DNA of 36,748 nt from Hungatella hathewayi WAL-18680 (GCF_000235505.1 NZ_JH379030.1:12900-49647); one strand, 5' to 3'; counted from the stretch's first letter, positions 17,568 through 27,683 are shown. The notes: generated by a model from the sequence alone, not told the origin. Made by a program: numbers and translations.

Positions 17568-17597
17568 TTATTAGGGAGAAGAAATTCTCCCTAATAA
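17568..17597 (+). terminator. Strong hairpin between mglB-like gene and mglA
   Basis: TTATTAGGGAGAA (17568-17580) pairs perfectly over 13 bases with TTCTCCCTAATAA (17585-17597) around a GAAA tetraloop. It lacks a U-tract, so it more likely stabilises the upstream mRNA and lowers downstream read-through. That would give more binding protein than transporter, as in other binding-protein operons. Confidence 0.75.
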
Positions 17598-17643
17598 TCT
17601 CTCTATGATAATCAGGCGTTTAATAAGCAGAGGAGTAAAAATA

Positions 17644-19152
17644 ATGGCAGATAAGAAAGATGATATCGTCTTATCAATACGCGGTATGAGCAAGTCCTTT
17701 GGCCGAAACAGGGTTCTGGACCACATCAATCTGGATGTGAAGCGCGGAACCGTTATGGGGCTTATGGGCGAGAATGGCGCCGGTAAGTCAACCATGATGA
17801 AGTGCCTTTTTGGTACCTACCAGAAGGACGAGGGAACGATCTTCTTAAAAGGAAAAGAAGTCAGCTTTTCCGGTCCGAAGGATGCCCTGGAAAACGGAAT
17901 TGCGATGGTTCACCAGGAATTGAATCAGTGTCTGGAACGAAACGTCATTGACAATCTCTTCCTTGGACGTTATCCGGTCAATTCCATGGGCGTGGTTGAT
18001 GAAGGCAGAATGAAAAAAGAGGCTTCCGACCTCTTTAGAAAACTGGGCATGACCGTGAATCTCACGCAGCCCATGCGGAATATGTCTGTTTCACAGAGAC
18101 AGATGTGTGAAATCGCCAAAGCGATTTCCTATAATTCACAAGTGATTGTTCTCGATGAGCCCACCTCCTCGCTGACAGTGGCGGAGGTAAACAAACTCTT
18201 CGAGATGATGAGAAAGTTAAAAGAAGAGGGAATTGCCCTGATTTACATTTCTCATAAAATGGATGAAATTTTTGAAATTTGTGATGAGATATCCGTCCTT
18301 CGAGATGGCAACCTGGTTATGACCAAGAGCACGAAGGATGCGAACATGAATGAGCTGATATCGGCTATGGTTGGCCGTTCACTTGATAACCGTTTCCCGC
18401 CAGTTGACAACACTCCGGGGGACGTAATCCTGTCCATTCAGCATCTGTCCACGAAGTTCGAACCTCATTTGCAGGATGTATCCTTCGATGTAAAAGAGGG
18501 GGAAATCTTCGGACTGTATGGTCTGGTGGGCGCGGGACGTACGGAACTTCTGGAAACCATTTTTGGAGTCCGTACCAGAGCAGCCGGGCGGGTTTATTTC
18601 CATAACCGCCTGATGAATTTCAGCAGCGCCAAGGAAGCCATGGATAATGGATTTGCCATGATTACCGAGGAACGGAAGGCAAATGGGCTTTTCCTGAAGG
18701 GTGACCTTACCTTCAACACCACCATTGCCAATCTGGAGCAATACAAGTCCAAAGTGGCCCTTTCTGACGCAAAGATGATAAAGGCCACCGCCAACGAAAT
18801 CAAAATCATGCACACCAAATGCATGGGGCCGGGCGATATGATATCAAGTCTTTCCGGCGGCAACCAGCAGAAGGTGATATTTGGCAAGTGGCTGGAGCGG
18901 GCGCCGCAGATATTTATGATGGATGAACCGACGCGTGGAATTGACGTTGGTGCGAAATATGAAATTTATGAGTTGATCATCAATATGGCGAAACAGGGAA
19001 AGACAATCATCGTTGTCTCCTCTGAGATGCCGGAGATTCTGGGAATCACAAACCGTATTGGTGTTATGTCCAATGGACGGCTGTCCGGAATTGTCAACAC
19101 AAGCGAGACAAACCAGGAAGAGCTTTTAAGACTCAGTGCAAAATACCTATAA
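17644..19152 (+). CDS. mglA: Galactose/methyl galactoside ABC importer, ATP-binding protein
   Basis: This protein of about 502 residues has the duplicated ATPase typical of the CUT2 sugar importers. The first half has Walker A MGENGAGKST, signature MSVSQRQMCEIAKA and Walker B VIVLDEPTSSL. The second half has the degenerate Walker A YGLVGAGRTE, signature SSLSGGNQQK and Walker B IFMMDEPTRGIDVG. Length matches E. coli MglA. I chose the ATG at 17644, preceded by AGAGGAGT; an in-frame ATG at 17605 lies within hairpin-distal leader sequence. It follows the permuted binding protein and precedes the permease by 12 bases. CUT2 ATPases for ribose and other sugars look similar. The galactose assignment rests on the binding protein. 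Confidence 0.93.
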   Translation: MADKKDDIVLSIRGMSKSFGRNRVLDHINLDVKRGTVMGLMGENGAGKSTMMKCLFGTYQKDEGTIFLKGKEVSFSGPKDALENGIAMVHQELNQCLERNVIDNLFLGRYPVNSMGVVDEGRMKKEASDLFRKLGMTVNLTQPMRNMSVSQRQMCEIAKAISYNSQVIVLDEPTSSLTVAEVNKLFEMMRKLKEEGIALIYISHKMDEIFEICDEISVLRDGNLVMTKSTKDANMNELISAMVGRSLDNRFPPVDNTPGDVILSIQHLSTKFEPHLQDVSFDVKEGEIFGLYGLVGAGRTELLETIFGVRTRAAGRVYFHNRLMNFSSAKEAMDNGFAMITEERKANGLFLKGDLTFNTTIANLEQYKSKVALSDAKMIKATANEIKIMHTKCMGPGDMISSLSGGNQQKVIFGKWLERAPQIFMMDEPTRGIDVGAKYEIYELIINMAKQGKTIIVVSSEMPEILGITNRIGVMSNGRLSGIVNTSETNQEELLRLSAKYL

Positions 19153-19164
19153 CAGGGGAGATGG

Positions 19165-20826
19165 ATGAACATGGCGAAAGGAAACGGTAAGATTCTTACA
19201 GCTGAACAGGAACAGAAACTGCGCCAGCCAATTGAGGACTATGTCGGTAAGATTCAGGAAAAAATCGACAGTCTCAGAGCTGACGGCACAAACAGGGCAG
19301 TCGCTCTTCAGAACAGTATCGACGCGTTAAAGAGAGACCGCAGCGTTCCAAAGGAAGAAAAAGAGAACAGAATTGCAGAATACAAGGCCCAGCTGGATAA
19401 AGCAAAAGCAGTGGAAGCCAAAAATAAAGACGAAGTTTCAAAATTAATTGCAGACGCGATTACATATTTAAAAGCACATTTTGACAAGGATTACTACCAG
19501 CCGCTGAAAGAAAGCTGCGAGCAGGAGAAAGCCCTTGCAAAAGAGACATACAGCCAGAAGGTTGCGGAGCTTGAGAAAGAGCACAAGAACAACCTGTCAA
19601 AGATTACCGACCATCAGGAGATCAAGGATGAGAAGTACGTCCATAAAAACCGGATGTTCGATGCCAAGATGGACTTGGAGAAACAGCTTCAGCAGATAAA
19701 GGACCGGAGACATGCCGCGTTTGCCTGGCAGTACCATCTGATTGACCTGCTGCGTCTGTCCAAATTCACCTTCATGGAGTCCCAGCAGCAGAAATTGGAA
19801 AACTACCTGTACTCATTTAACCGCAGAACCTTTTTGCTGGACAATGGTTTGTATATTGCCATCATCCTGATATTTATCGGGCTCTGTATCGCGACTCCTA
19901 TCATCAAAGGGGTTCCGCTGCTTACGTACAACAACATTTTGCAGATCCTCCAGCAGGCATCACCGCGTATGTTCCTAGCGCTGGGTGTTGCGGGACTGAT
20001 TCTTTTAACCGGTACGGACCTTTCCATCGGCCGTATGGTTGGTATGGGTATGACGACTGCAACGATTATCATGCACCAGGGAATCAATACCGGTATGGTT
20101 TTTGGCCATGTGTTTGACTTTACGGGAATGCCTCTTGGCCTGAGGGTAGTCTTCGCGTTGTTCATGTGTATCGTTCTGTGTACATGTTTCACCGCGATTG
20201 CAGGTTTCTTCACAGCCAGATTCAAGATGCATCCCTTTATCTCGACGATGGCAAACATGCTGGTTATCTTCGGTCTTATCACCTACGCGACAAAGGGTGT
20301 GTCATTTGGTGCCATTGACCCGGCCATTCCGAAGATGATTATCCCAAGATTAAATGGTTTCCCAACCATTATCCTCTGGGCGGTAGCCGCAATCTTGATC
20401 GTATGGTTTATCTGGAACAAGACAACGTTCGGTAAAAACCTGTACGCAGTTGGCGGCAACCCGGAAGCAGCATCCGTTTCCGGTATCTCCGTATTCGGCG
20501 TCACCATGGGAGCCTTTATCCTGGCCGGTATCCTCTACGGCTTCGGTTCCTGGCTGGAATGCGCAAGAATGGTTGGTTCCGGTTCCGCGGCTTATGGCCA
20601 GGGCTGGGAGATGGACGCGATTGCGGCCTGCGTAGTCGGCGGCGTATCCTTCACCGGCGGTATCGGTAAAATCTCAGGCGTCGTAGTCGGCGTGCTGATA
20701 TTCACCGTACTGATCTACTCCCTGACAACTCTCGGAATTGACACAAACCTCCAGTTCGTATTTGAAGGTATCATCATCATTACGGCTGTAACGCTTGACT
20801 GTCTGAAGTATGTTCAGAAGAAATAA
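19165..20826 (+). CDS. mglC: Galactose-type ABC importer permease with long N-terminal coiled-coil extension
   Basis: This 553-residue protein contains a complete CUT2 permease domain from about residue 225. The membrane helices include YIAIILIFIGLCIATP, ALGVAGLILLTGTDLSIGRM (the conserved family motif) and the AAYGQGWEMDAIAACVVGGVSFTGG loop near the C terminus. Residues 1 to about 222 form a highly charged, Lys/Glu/Gln-rich helical region with several heptad-like coiled-coil stretches and no signal peptide, so it should be cytoplasmic. E. coli MglC has about 336 residues and lacks this part. The start is at 19165 or 19171, both following AGGGGAG. The extension may touch MglA, another cytoplasmic partner, or the kinase. 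That is inference. Confidence 0.9.
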   Translation: MNMAKGNGKILTAEQEQKLRQPIEDYVGKIQEKIDSLRADGTNRAVALQNSIDALKRDRSVPKEEKENRIAEYKAQLDKAKAVEAKNKDEVSKLIADAITYLKAHFDKDYYQPLKESCEQEKALAKETYSQKVAELEKEHKNNLSKITDHQEIKDEKYVHKNRMFDAKMDLEKQLQQIKDRRHAAFAWQYHLIDLLRLSKFTFMESQQQKLENYLYSFNRRTFLLDNGLYIAIILIFIGLCIATPIIKGVPLLTYNNILQILQQASPRMFLALGVAGLILLTGTDLSIGRMVGMGMTTATIIMHQGINTGMVFGHVFDFTGMPLGLRVVFALFMCIVLCTCFTAIAGFFTARFKMHPFISTMANMLVIFGLITYATKGVSFGAIDPAIPKMIIPRLNGFPTIILWAVAAILIVWFIWNKTTFGKNLYAVGGNPEAASVSGISVFGVTMGAFILAGILYGFGSWLECARMVGSGSAAYGQGWEMDAIAACVVGGVSFTGGIGKISGVVVGVLIFTVLIYSLTTLGIDTNLQFVFEGIIIITAVTLDCLKYVQKK

Positions 20827-20846
20827 TAAGAACTAGTAATAAGAAT

Positions 20847-20906
20847 AAAAACCCCTGAAAGAATATCCGGATGCCCCATGGGCCTGGAGTTCTTTCAGGG
20901 GTTTTT
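20847..20906. terminator. Bidirectional terminator between mglC and gntR-type gene
   Basis: AAAAACCCCTGAAAGAA (20847-20863) is the exact reverse complement of the right arm (20890-20906), which ends in GGGGTTTTT. Both strands therefore read a GC-containing stem followed by T residues. It serves mglC on the plus strand and the regulator at 20907 on the minus strand, whose stop abuts it. Confidence 0.88.
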
Positions 20907-21539
20907 CTACATAATCTCGTCTTTCATCGCATTGATATCCACAATCAGCAGCTCTCTCGCCTGCTCCAGATTCCGGCTGCGAATCGCCTCCACCAGCTTC
21001 ATATGGCCGGCGGAGTCCGCCAGTTTGCTTTTTTCCCAGGTATTGTTGAAATACTGGGTCGCGACGCGGCTGCAGAATTTCAGCGCGTCCTGGAGGGCTT
21101 TCTCCACGAACTGGTTTTTACAGTAGCTGCACAGCATCATGTGAAACTCCATGTTTGTCTCCCAGTGGACGGTGATGTCCTTCTGCTGGGACAGCTTTAC
21201 CGCGCTGGTGGCGTGGGCTACCAGTGCATCAATCTCGTCGTTTGTGATAATCCGGATTGTTTTTTCCAACGCGGCACACTCCAGCATCATCCGGTACTCT
21301 ATGATACCGTTAATCTCAGCAGGCGTGATAACCGGAAGCTGATACCCGAATCTTGGAATATTCTTTAAAATCCCCTCGCTGCACAGCTGCACCAGGGCCT
21401 CCCTGACAGGCGTTTTGCTGACCTGGTACTTCTCCGTCAGCATTCGCTCGTTCAGTATCGAGTTCGCCGGATACACCCCCTGCAGGATATCATTTAAAAT
21501 CCCCTCATACACTAATTCTTTGACCGATTGACTCTTCAT
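20907..21539 (-). CDS. GntR-family transcriptional regulator (FCD domain)
   Basis: This 210-residue regulator has an N-terminal winged helix (about 1-72) with the GntR pattern ERMLTEKYQVSKTPVREAL. An all-helical FCD ligand-binding domain follows (about 75-205). The metal-coordinating Asp/His positions of this domain are plausibly within NMEFHMMLC and AGHMKLVEAI. It is the last gene of the minus-strand importer cluster, 35 bases after the permease, and reads AAAGGTG as ribosome binding site. FCD regulators typically sense organic acids or sugar acids, so it probably represses this operon in response to its substrate. An inverted repeat near the operon promoter (25731-25752) is a possible site. 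Confidence 0.92.
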   Translation of the reverse strand: MKSQSVKELVYEGILNDILQGVYPANSILNERMLTEKYQVSKTPVREALVQLCSEGILKNIPRFGYQLPVITPAEINGIIEYRMMLECAALEKTIRIITNDEIDALVAHATSAVKLSQQKDITVHWETNMEFHMMLCSYCKNQFVEKALQDALKFCSRVATQYFNNTWEKSKLADSAGHMKLVEAIRSRNLEQARELLIVDINAMKDEIM

Positions 21540-21574
21540 AGTTTACACCTTTACTGGTTCCTTCCACCGAATAA

Positions 21575-22414
21575 TCATCCCTTTACCGCTCCTGCCGTTA
21601 ATCCTGCCTTCTGGAATGTCTGTAATAATAAATATAACACAATAATAGGGATAATAACAAGAGTCGTTCCCGCTAAAATCACCGGCCACGGCGTGGAAAG
21701 TCCTTCACTGACCGGAAGCAGGGAGATGGAAACCATCAGGGTATATTTCGCCTGCTTGCGCAGATACAGCAGCGGCCAGAAAAAATCATTCCATCTGGCA
21801 ATCAGCGTGACGGAGGCCCAGGATGCCAGCGCCGGTTTGATGACCGGGATGACAATGCTGGTAAATATTTTAAAATCGCCGCACCCGTCAATATGGGCCG
21901 CCTCAATCAGCTCATCCGGTATGTCCGTGATATACTGGTGCATGTAAAAGATACCCACCGCCGTGGCAATTCTCGGTATAATTAACGACCACAGACTGTT
22001 GATTAGGTTCAGCTTCTTCATGATGACAAACAGCGGAACCGCCCCCACCTCCGGCGGCACCAGCATGGTGGCAATCACGAAATAGAACAGCACATTTCTC
22101 CCCGGAAATTTATATTTTGCAAATGCAAACCCGGCCAGGGAACAGAAAAACAGCGACGTCACGGTTCCCAGAATCGTGGTGAACACACTGTTAAATGCAT
22201 TTTTCCATATCGGTATCATGGAAAAGAGTCTCCGGTAATTGTCCAGCGTGGGATTATTCACCCACAGGGAGTTCCATCCGCTGATGCTTTCCGAGGTATC
22301 CTTCACCGAAATCAGGCACATCCAGAGAATCGGAAACACACAGACAAGCACAAGCAGTATTAAAATCCCGTGAATTGCAATACTCTCCACACGTTTTTTT
22401 GTCCTAACGCCCAT
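21575..22414 (-). CDS. Carbohydrate ABC importer permease, MalG/UgpE type
   Basis: This 279-residue inner-membrane protein of the CUT1 class has six predicted helices. The cytoplasmic EAA loop reads EAAHIDGCGDFKIFTSIVIPVIKP (about residues 178-201) and contacts the ATPase. The C-terminal segment TVVLYLLLQTF-like end and FQKAGLTAGAVKG are typical of the family. It begins 11 bases after its partner permease. No ATPase gene is in this cluster; such importers usually share a genome-wide MsmX-like ATPase. Confidence 0.93.
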   Translation of the reverse strand: MGVRTKKRVESIAIHGILILLVLVCVFPILWMCLISVKDTSESISGWNSLWVNNPTLDNYRRLFSMIPIWKNAFNSVFTTILGTVTSLFFCSLAGFAFAKYKFPGRNVLFYFVIATMLVPPEVGAVPLFVIMKKLNLINSLWSLIIPRIATAVGIFYMHQYITDIPDELIEAAHIDGCGDFKIFTSIVIPVIKPALASWASVTLIARWNDFFWPLLYLRKQAKYTLMVSISLLPVSEGLSTPWPVILAGTTLVIIPIIVLYLLLQTFQKAGLTAGAVKG

Positions 22415-22425
22415 ACTTCACCTCC

Positions 22426-23292
22426 TCAAAGCTCGCCCTGTTTCCGTCTGGCGGCAAACTGTATCATCGAGATAATCATTAAAATCACAATCAGAACACA
22501 TCCGATGGCAGACGCGTAACCCATATTGAAAATGTTGAAGCCCGATTCATACATGTACTGGAACAGGGAGGTATTGGAGATTCCCGGTCCCGGAAGGATG
22601 TAGGACTCGTTAAACAGCTTCCAGCTGTCCACCGTCAGCGTGATGGAGCAGAAAAACAAAATGTTCTTCAGGGACGGCAGCGTGATATAGTAAAACTGCT
22701 TCAGGTTGCTGGCGCCGTCCACGGTGGCCGCCTCGTAGTAATCCCTGGAGATGTTTAACAGTCCCGACAGCACAATCATTGTAAACCAGGGCGTATTTCT
22801 CCAGACGTTCAGGATAATTACCGGTATCTTGGAATACCTGGTGCTGGTCAGCCACGGGATTTTGGAAAATCCCATGGTGCTTCCCAGTTCATTGACCAGC
22901 CCTACATTTTCATCAAACAGCATTCTGAAAATCAGACCCATGGCAATGGCCGCGCAGATGTTTGGCAGAAATGTGGCTGTCTTAAAAAATGCCCTGCCCC
23001 TCAGCGCCTGGCTGTTCAACAGACACGCAATCACGATAGCCAGCACCAGTATCATCACAAGCCCTGTCACCCAGTAGACCACCGTGTTGCCCAGCGCGCC
23101 CCAGAACATATCGTCGATCACCATTTTCCGATAGTTCTTAAGTCCGCAGAATTTGGGCGTTCCGATACCCTTCCACTCCGTGAAACTGATGTACACCGTC
23201 CATATGGTGGGCACCAGCTGAAACAGAAGAAACAGGATGAAAAACGGCAGTATAAACAGATATGGGGCCCGGTATTTTTTAAGAGTTTTCAT
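22426..23292 (-). CDS. Carbohydrate ABC importer permease, MalF/UgpA type
   Basis: This 288-residue CUT1 permease has six membrane helices and an EAA loop reading EAATVDGASNLKQFYYITLPSLK (about residues 187-209). The start YRAPYLFILPFFILFLLF is the usual first helix. It starts only three bases after the stop of the binding-protein gene, and its ribosome binding site GGAGGG lies within the end of that gene, so translation is coupled. Together with 21575-22414 it forms the transmembrane channel. Confidence 0.93.
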   Translation of the reverse strand: MKTLKKYRAPYLFILPFFILFLLFQLVPTIWTVYISFTEWKGIGTPKFCGLKNYRKMVIDDMFWGALGNTVVYWVTGLVMILVLAIVIACLLNSQALRGRAFFKTATFLPNICAAIAMGLIFRMLFDENVGLVNELGSTMGFSKIPWLTSTRYSKIPVIILNVWRNTPWFTMIVLSGLLNISRDYYEAATVDGASNLKQFYYITLPSLKNILFFCSITLTVDSWKLFNESYILPGPGISNTSLFQYMYESGFNIFNMGYASAIGCVLIVILMIISMIQFAARRKQGEL

Positions 23293-23295
23293 TAT

Positions 23296-24711
23296 TTATC
23301 CCTCCAGCTCTGCTTTTCCTATCTTTGCTTTCAGATTTTTATCCATATTCTGGATGGCCTGGTCCATGGTCTGGTTGCCGGCCACATAGTTTTCAAGCTC
23401 CGCCGTAATAATCTCATCGGCCTCCGCATCCTGCGGTGTTACAACCAGATTCTGCGCGCTGTTTCCAAGGGCCTCCCCTTCCATCTGCCTGAATGACTGG
23501 CCGCCATAGAAGTCCGAAGGCTCTTTCCAGAAGTCATCCTCCAGCATTTCCAGGGAAATCGGGTTGGCATAAGGCGCATTCTGGGACTCCATGGATTTCA
23601 CCCATGTGGTTCTCGGCTCGATATCGAAGGTGAAATCATACCAAAGCTTTTTCAGCAGCCCCTCGTAGACATTGTCGCCCTTGTTCACCAGGCAGAAATA
23701 GGCTGATACAGGCGCTCCGGCCTTCTTCACGCTCTCAAACTCCGGCGCCGGCATTACCCGCCACTGTCCGGCCGTGTCCGCGCAGTTCTTTCTCATAAAT
23801 TCATCCCAGAAGGCTCCGATATAGAAGGTAGCAACTTCCTTGTTTCTGATGGAATCGTACAGAGCCGGCTCCATGATGGCGGATTTTAACAGAAGGCCCT
23901 CCTGGTACATGGTATCAAGTGTTCCAAGCGCCAGCTTCGTTCCCTCGTCACTGCCGATGACCACCTCGCCGCTCTCATCCCAGATGCGGGCGTTGGCCTG
24001 CGGCATCAGACCACGGCGTCCCCAGTATCTCCAGGTCTTGTTGCCCGGGTCAATGTAGGAGAGGTAAACCTTGCCGCCGCTCTTCTCCTTTAACTGTCTT
24101 CCCGCTTCGATATATCCCTCCATGGTAGACATCGTCTCCGGATCGATTCCGTACTCCTCGAAAATGTCTTTGTTATAAAACAGCACCTGCGGGCGGACCG
24201 ATTCCGGCAGCCCGTAATTTTTGCCGTCAATGATGGCGTCATTGCAGGCCCCGTCTACCATCTTGTCAGCCAGCGGTGACACAAAATCGGTCACATCGTT
24301 CAGCAAATCTCCTTTTGCAAGGTCCATTAAATTGACCGGGTCGATAAAGATGGCGTCAGGCAGGTCATCCGTGGCCCCGGCCAGACTGGTCATGGTGATT
24401 TTCTCTCTTGAGTCCGCGGCTCCCTCGGTCTGCACAATCTCAATCTTCACATCAGGCGCGATATCCCTGTTTCTCTCCAGCCATGCGTCATAATATTCCT
24501 GAAGATACTGGGGCTGGCCGTAGCCGTAGATGGTGATGGTTCCGGCCGGATACACGGTCTTCTCCTCCGTGCTTTCTCCGCCAGATACGGCCGCTCCCCC
24601 GGCAGCCGTTGTCCCTGCGGTTGTTCCCGCTGTCGTCTCCTCTTTCGCTCCGCAGCCTGCCAGAAGCGCCGCTCCCAAAATCATTCCTGCCAATACAATC
24701 TTTTTTCTCAT
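23296..24711 (-). CDS. ABC importer extracellular solute-binding lipoprotein (family 1)
   Basis: This 471-residue secreted receptor has a signal peptide ending in the lipobox LLAGC (Cys20). A Thr/Ala/Gly-rich linker follows to about residue 55, then a SBP_bac_1 fold (TITIYGYGQPQYLQEYYDAWLERN onward). Aromatic-rich stretches (TWRYWGRRGLMPQ, FYIGAFWDEF) fit binding of a carbohydrate ring, but the ligand cannot be named. It is the second gene of the operon, 14 bases... after the URO-D-like gene, and feeds the two permeases downstream. Confidence 0.92.
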   Translation of the reverse strand: MRKKIVLAGMILGAALLAGCGAKEETTAGTTAGTTAAGGAAVSGGESTEEKTVYPAGTITIYGYGQPQYLQEYYDAWLERNRDIAPDVKIEIVQTEGAADSREKITMTSLAGATDDLPDAIFIDPVNLMDLAKGDLLNDVTDFVSPLADKMVDGACNDAIIDGKNYGLPESVRPQVLFYNKDIFEEYGIDPETMSTMEGYIEAGRQLKEKSGGKVYLSYIDPGNKTWRYWGRRGLMPQANARIWDESGEVVIGSDEGTKLALGTLDTMYQEGLLLKSAIMEPALYDSIRNKEVATFYIGAFWDEFMRKNCADTAGQWRVMPAPEFESVKKAGAPVSAYFCLVNKGDNVYEGLLKKLWYDFTFDIEPRTTWVKSMESQNAPYANPISLEMLEDDFWKEPSDFYGGQSFRQMEGEALGNSAQNLVVTPQDAEADEIITAELENYVAGNQTMDQAIQNMDKNLKAKIGKAELEG

Positions 24712-24724
24712 AATCTCTTCTCCT

Positions 24725-25687
24725 TTACTTTATCGTTCTCGCGGCTTCTACCACCGCTTTGATTCTCTCATACGGCATCTCCGTTGCCAGAGTGCAGTCC
24801 GCCCCAAGAATAAACCCTTTTTTTCCAAATCCCGTGATAATCTCTCTCACGGCTTCCCGTAATTCCTCCTCCGTGCCGTCCACCAGCACGCCACTCCGGT
24901 TTGCCAGGCCGCCCATGATTGTCACGCCAGGGAACAACTCCCTGCCTTCCTCCAGGCTGAAATGGGTTTCATACACGCCCCAGTTCACCACATCCACCAG
25001 TTCCCTGTATGAAGCATACCTTTGCATGTTCAGCCCGTCCTTGCACATATGCAGGAAATTGTATCCGCCTTTCTCCTTGACAACCTGGAGGATCTGCTTG
25101 TCAAACGGCTCAATGCACTCGGCAAACTCCTCATCGGTATAGTATCTGGTCTCAGCCCCCAGCCCAGCATAGTAAATGCCGTCCAGCCCCAGCTCCAGGT
25201 ACGCCTCCGCCAGCTGGCACATCCCGTCTGCAATTCTCTTCCACGCCTCCAGCACCGGCTTTTTGTCCTCCCGGATATGACGGCAGCTCAGTTCCCGGAC
25301 TCCCTCGTAGCCGTATCTGGCCTCAATGGGATGAATGGACGACGCGCAAATGCCGTGGAGGGTTCCAAGCAGAAACGCCTGCCTGTCACATTTGTCCAAT
25401 ATCCGCTTCACCAGCTCCAACTGCCGCTGCATGAAATCATCCTTCAGGGAATAGGTGGGAATCTTGTTCCAGTCGGATGGAACTTTGATCTCCCCCACAT
25501 CCGGCACCATGTTCTCATTCATGATTTTGAAAATGTCGGTGTCCGTCTTTTCAAAAAATTCCAGATGGGCCGCAACTGCCTCCTCCCCCATGGCCCTCTC
25601 TTTTGGAAAATGCAGGGAAAAACCACACGGCACATAATCCGGCACCCTTCCCTCAATTGCTGCTGTGACTCGCTCCTTCTTGTTCAT
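24725..25687 (-). CDS. URO-D superfamily protein, MtaA/CmuA-like methyltransferase candidate
   Basis: This 320-residue TIM-barrel protein of the uroporphyrinogen decarboxylase superfamily has HMC in NFLHMCKDG and a later Cys in ILGADCTLAT. That gives the HxC...C zinc-site pattern of corrinoid- or thiol-acting methyltransferases (MtaA, CmuA) rather than true HemE. I chose the ATG at 25687 because GGAGG lies five bases upstream; the frame is open further up. It is the first gene of an operon with a sugar-type ABC importer and a GntR regulator, so it may process a methylated import substrate. No corrinoid protein or activator is adjacent. Function is inferred and uncertain. Confidence 0.8.
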   Translation of the reverse strand: MNKKERVTAAIEGRVPDYVPCGFSLHFPKERAMGEEAVAAHLEFFEKTDTDIFKIMNENMVPDVGEIKVPSDWNKIPTYSLKDDFMQRQLELVKRILDKCDRQAFLLGTLHGICASSIHPIEARYGYEGVRELSCRHIREDKKPVLEAWKRIADGMCQLAEAYLELGLDGIYYAGLGAETRYYTDEEFAECIEPFDKQILQVVKEKGGYNFLHMCKDGLNMQRYASYRELVDVVNWGVYETHFSLEEGRELFPGVTIMGGLANRSGVLVDGTEEELREAVREIITGFGKKGFILGADCTLATEMPYERIKAVVEAARTIK

Positions 25688-25730
25688 CCTTACCTCCAAA
25701 CCTCCGTTATGCTTCTTACTGGAATTACTT

Positions 25731-25752
25731 GTATTCATATCTCTGATAATAC
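25731..25752. promoter_or_regulatory. Inverted repeat over the -10 of the importer operon, candidate GntR operator
   Basis: GTATT (25731-25735) and AATAC (25748-25752) are inverted around a 12-base spacer and overlap the -10 hexamer of the operon promoter. The position suits repression. The repeat is short and low in information. Confidence 0.3.
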
Positions 25753-25774
25753 CACTGTTAGGATTAAAGCGCAA
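25746..25774 (-). promoter_or_regulatory. Promoter of the URO-D-like/ABC importer operon
   Basis: On the minus strand TTGCGC (25769-25774), 17 bases, then TATTAT (25746-25751), about 60 bases upstream of the start at 25687. Confidence 0.6.
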
Positions 25775-25873
25775 GCATTTTTTAGGGATTGTGCATAATT
25801 ATTTTTTTTAACAATGTGATTTTTGTAGTGATTATGTTCTTTTTTGTCTTATGGCAGATACTCATATGAACGC

Positions 25874-25932
25874 AAAAAAGCCCTGAGAGAATCCTTTACA
25901 TGCAGGAAACACATGTGTGAATTCTCTCAGGG
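25874..25932 (-). terminator. Terminator of the PTS operon
   Basis: On the minus strand CCCTGAGAGAAT (25921-25932) pairs exactly with ATTCTCTCAGGG (25881-25892). One base, then six T (25874-25879) follow. It lies about 20 bases past the HPr stop. Confidence 0.85.
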
Positions 25933-25953
25933 TCTGCCGTCATTTCCGGCTAT

Positions 25954-26211
25954 TTACAAGTTCTTTTTCACAAACTCCTCCATCCCCGCGATGGCCTCCT
26001 CCTCATCCACGCCGGTGGCGGTGATCCGGATGGTGTCGCCCTGGTTGACATTTAAGGCCAGGACGGACATCAGGCTTTTGGGGTTGGCGGTCTTTTCGCC
26101 TTTTTCCAGGGTGATTTCGGACTGCCAGGTCCGGGCCGTCATGATGAGATTGCTGGCGGGGCGGGCGTGAAGACCGGTTGGGTTTTGTATGGTGTAATCA
26201 AAATATTTCAC
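25954..26211 (-). CDS. HPr-family phosphocarrier protein encoded in a PTS operon
   Basis: This 85-residue protein has the exact size and motifs of HPr. His15 in TGLHARPAS is the site phosphorylated by enzyme I, and Ser46 in NPKSLMSV is the site used by HPr kinase in Firmicutes. A GTG start at 26211 is chosen because AAAGGAGG lies eight bases upstream; an ATG further up would give an unnatural 26-residue extension. It is the last gene of the cellobiose-type PTS operon, 32 bases after the glycosidase. General HPr is normally encoded elsewhere with ptsI, so this may be a dedicated or second copy. Confidence 0.93.
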   Translation of the reverse strand: MKYFDYTIQNPTGLHARPASNLIMTARTWQSEITLEKGEKTANPKSLMSVLALNVNQGDTIRITATGVDEEEAIAGMEEFVKKNL

Positions 26212-26243
26212 TGGAATTGCCTCCTTTATCTGTGCGGAGCAAA

Positions 26244-27683
<1,440 letters not shown>

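Noticed and set aside
25022-25798. 258-codon plus-strand open frame
   Set aside because: It is antisense to the URO-D-like gene, which has motifs, a ribosome binding site and operon context.
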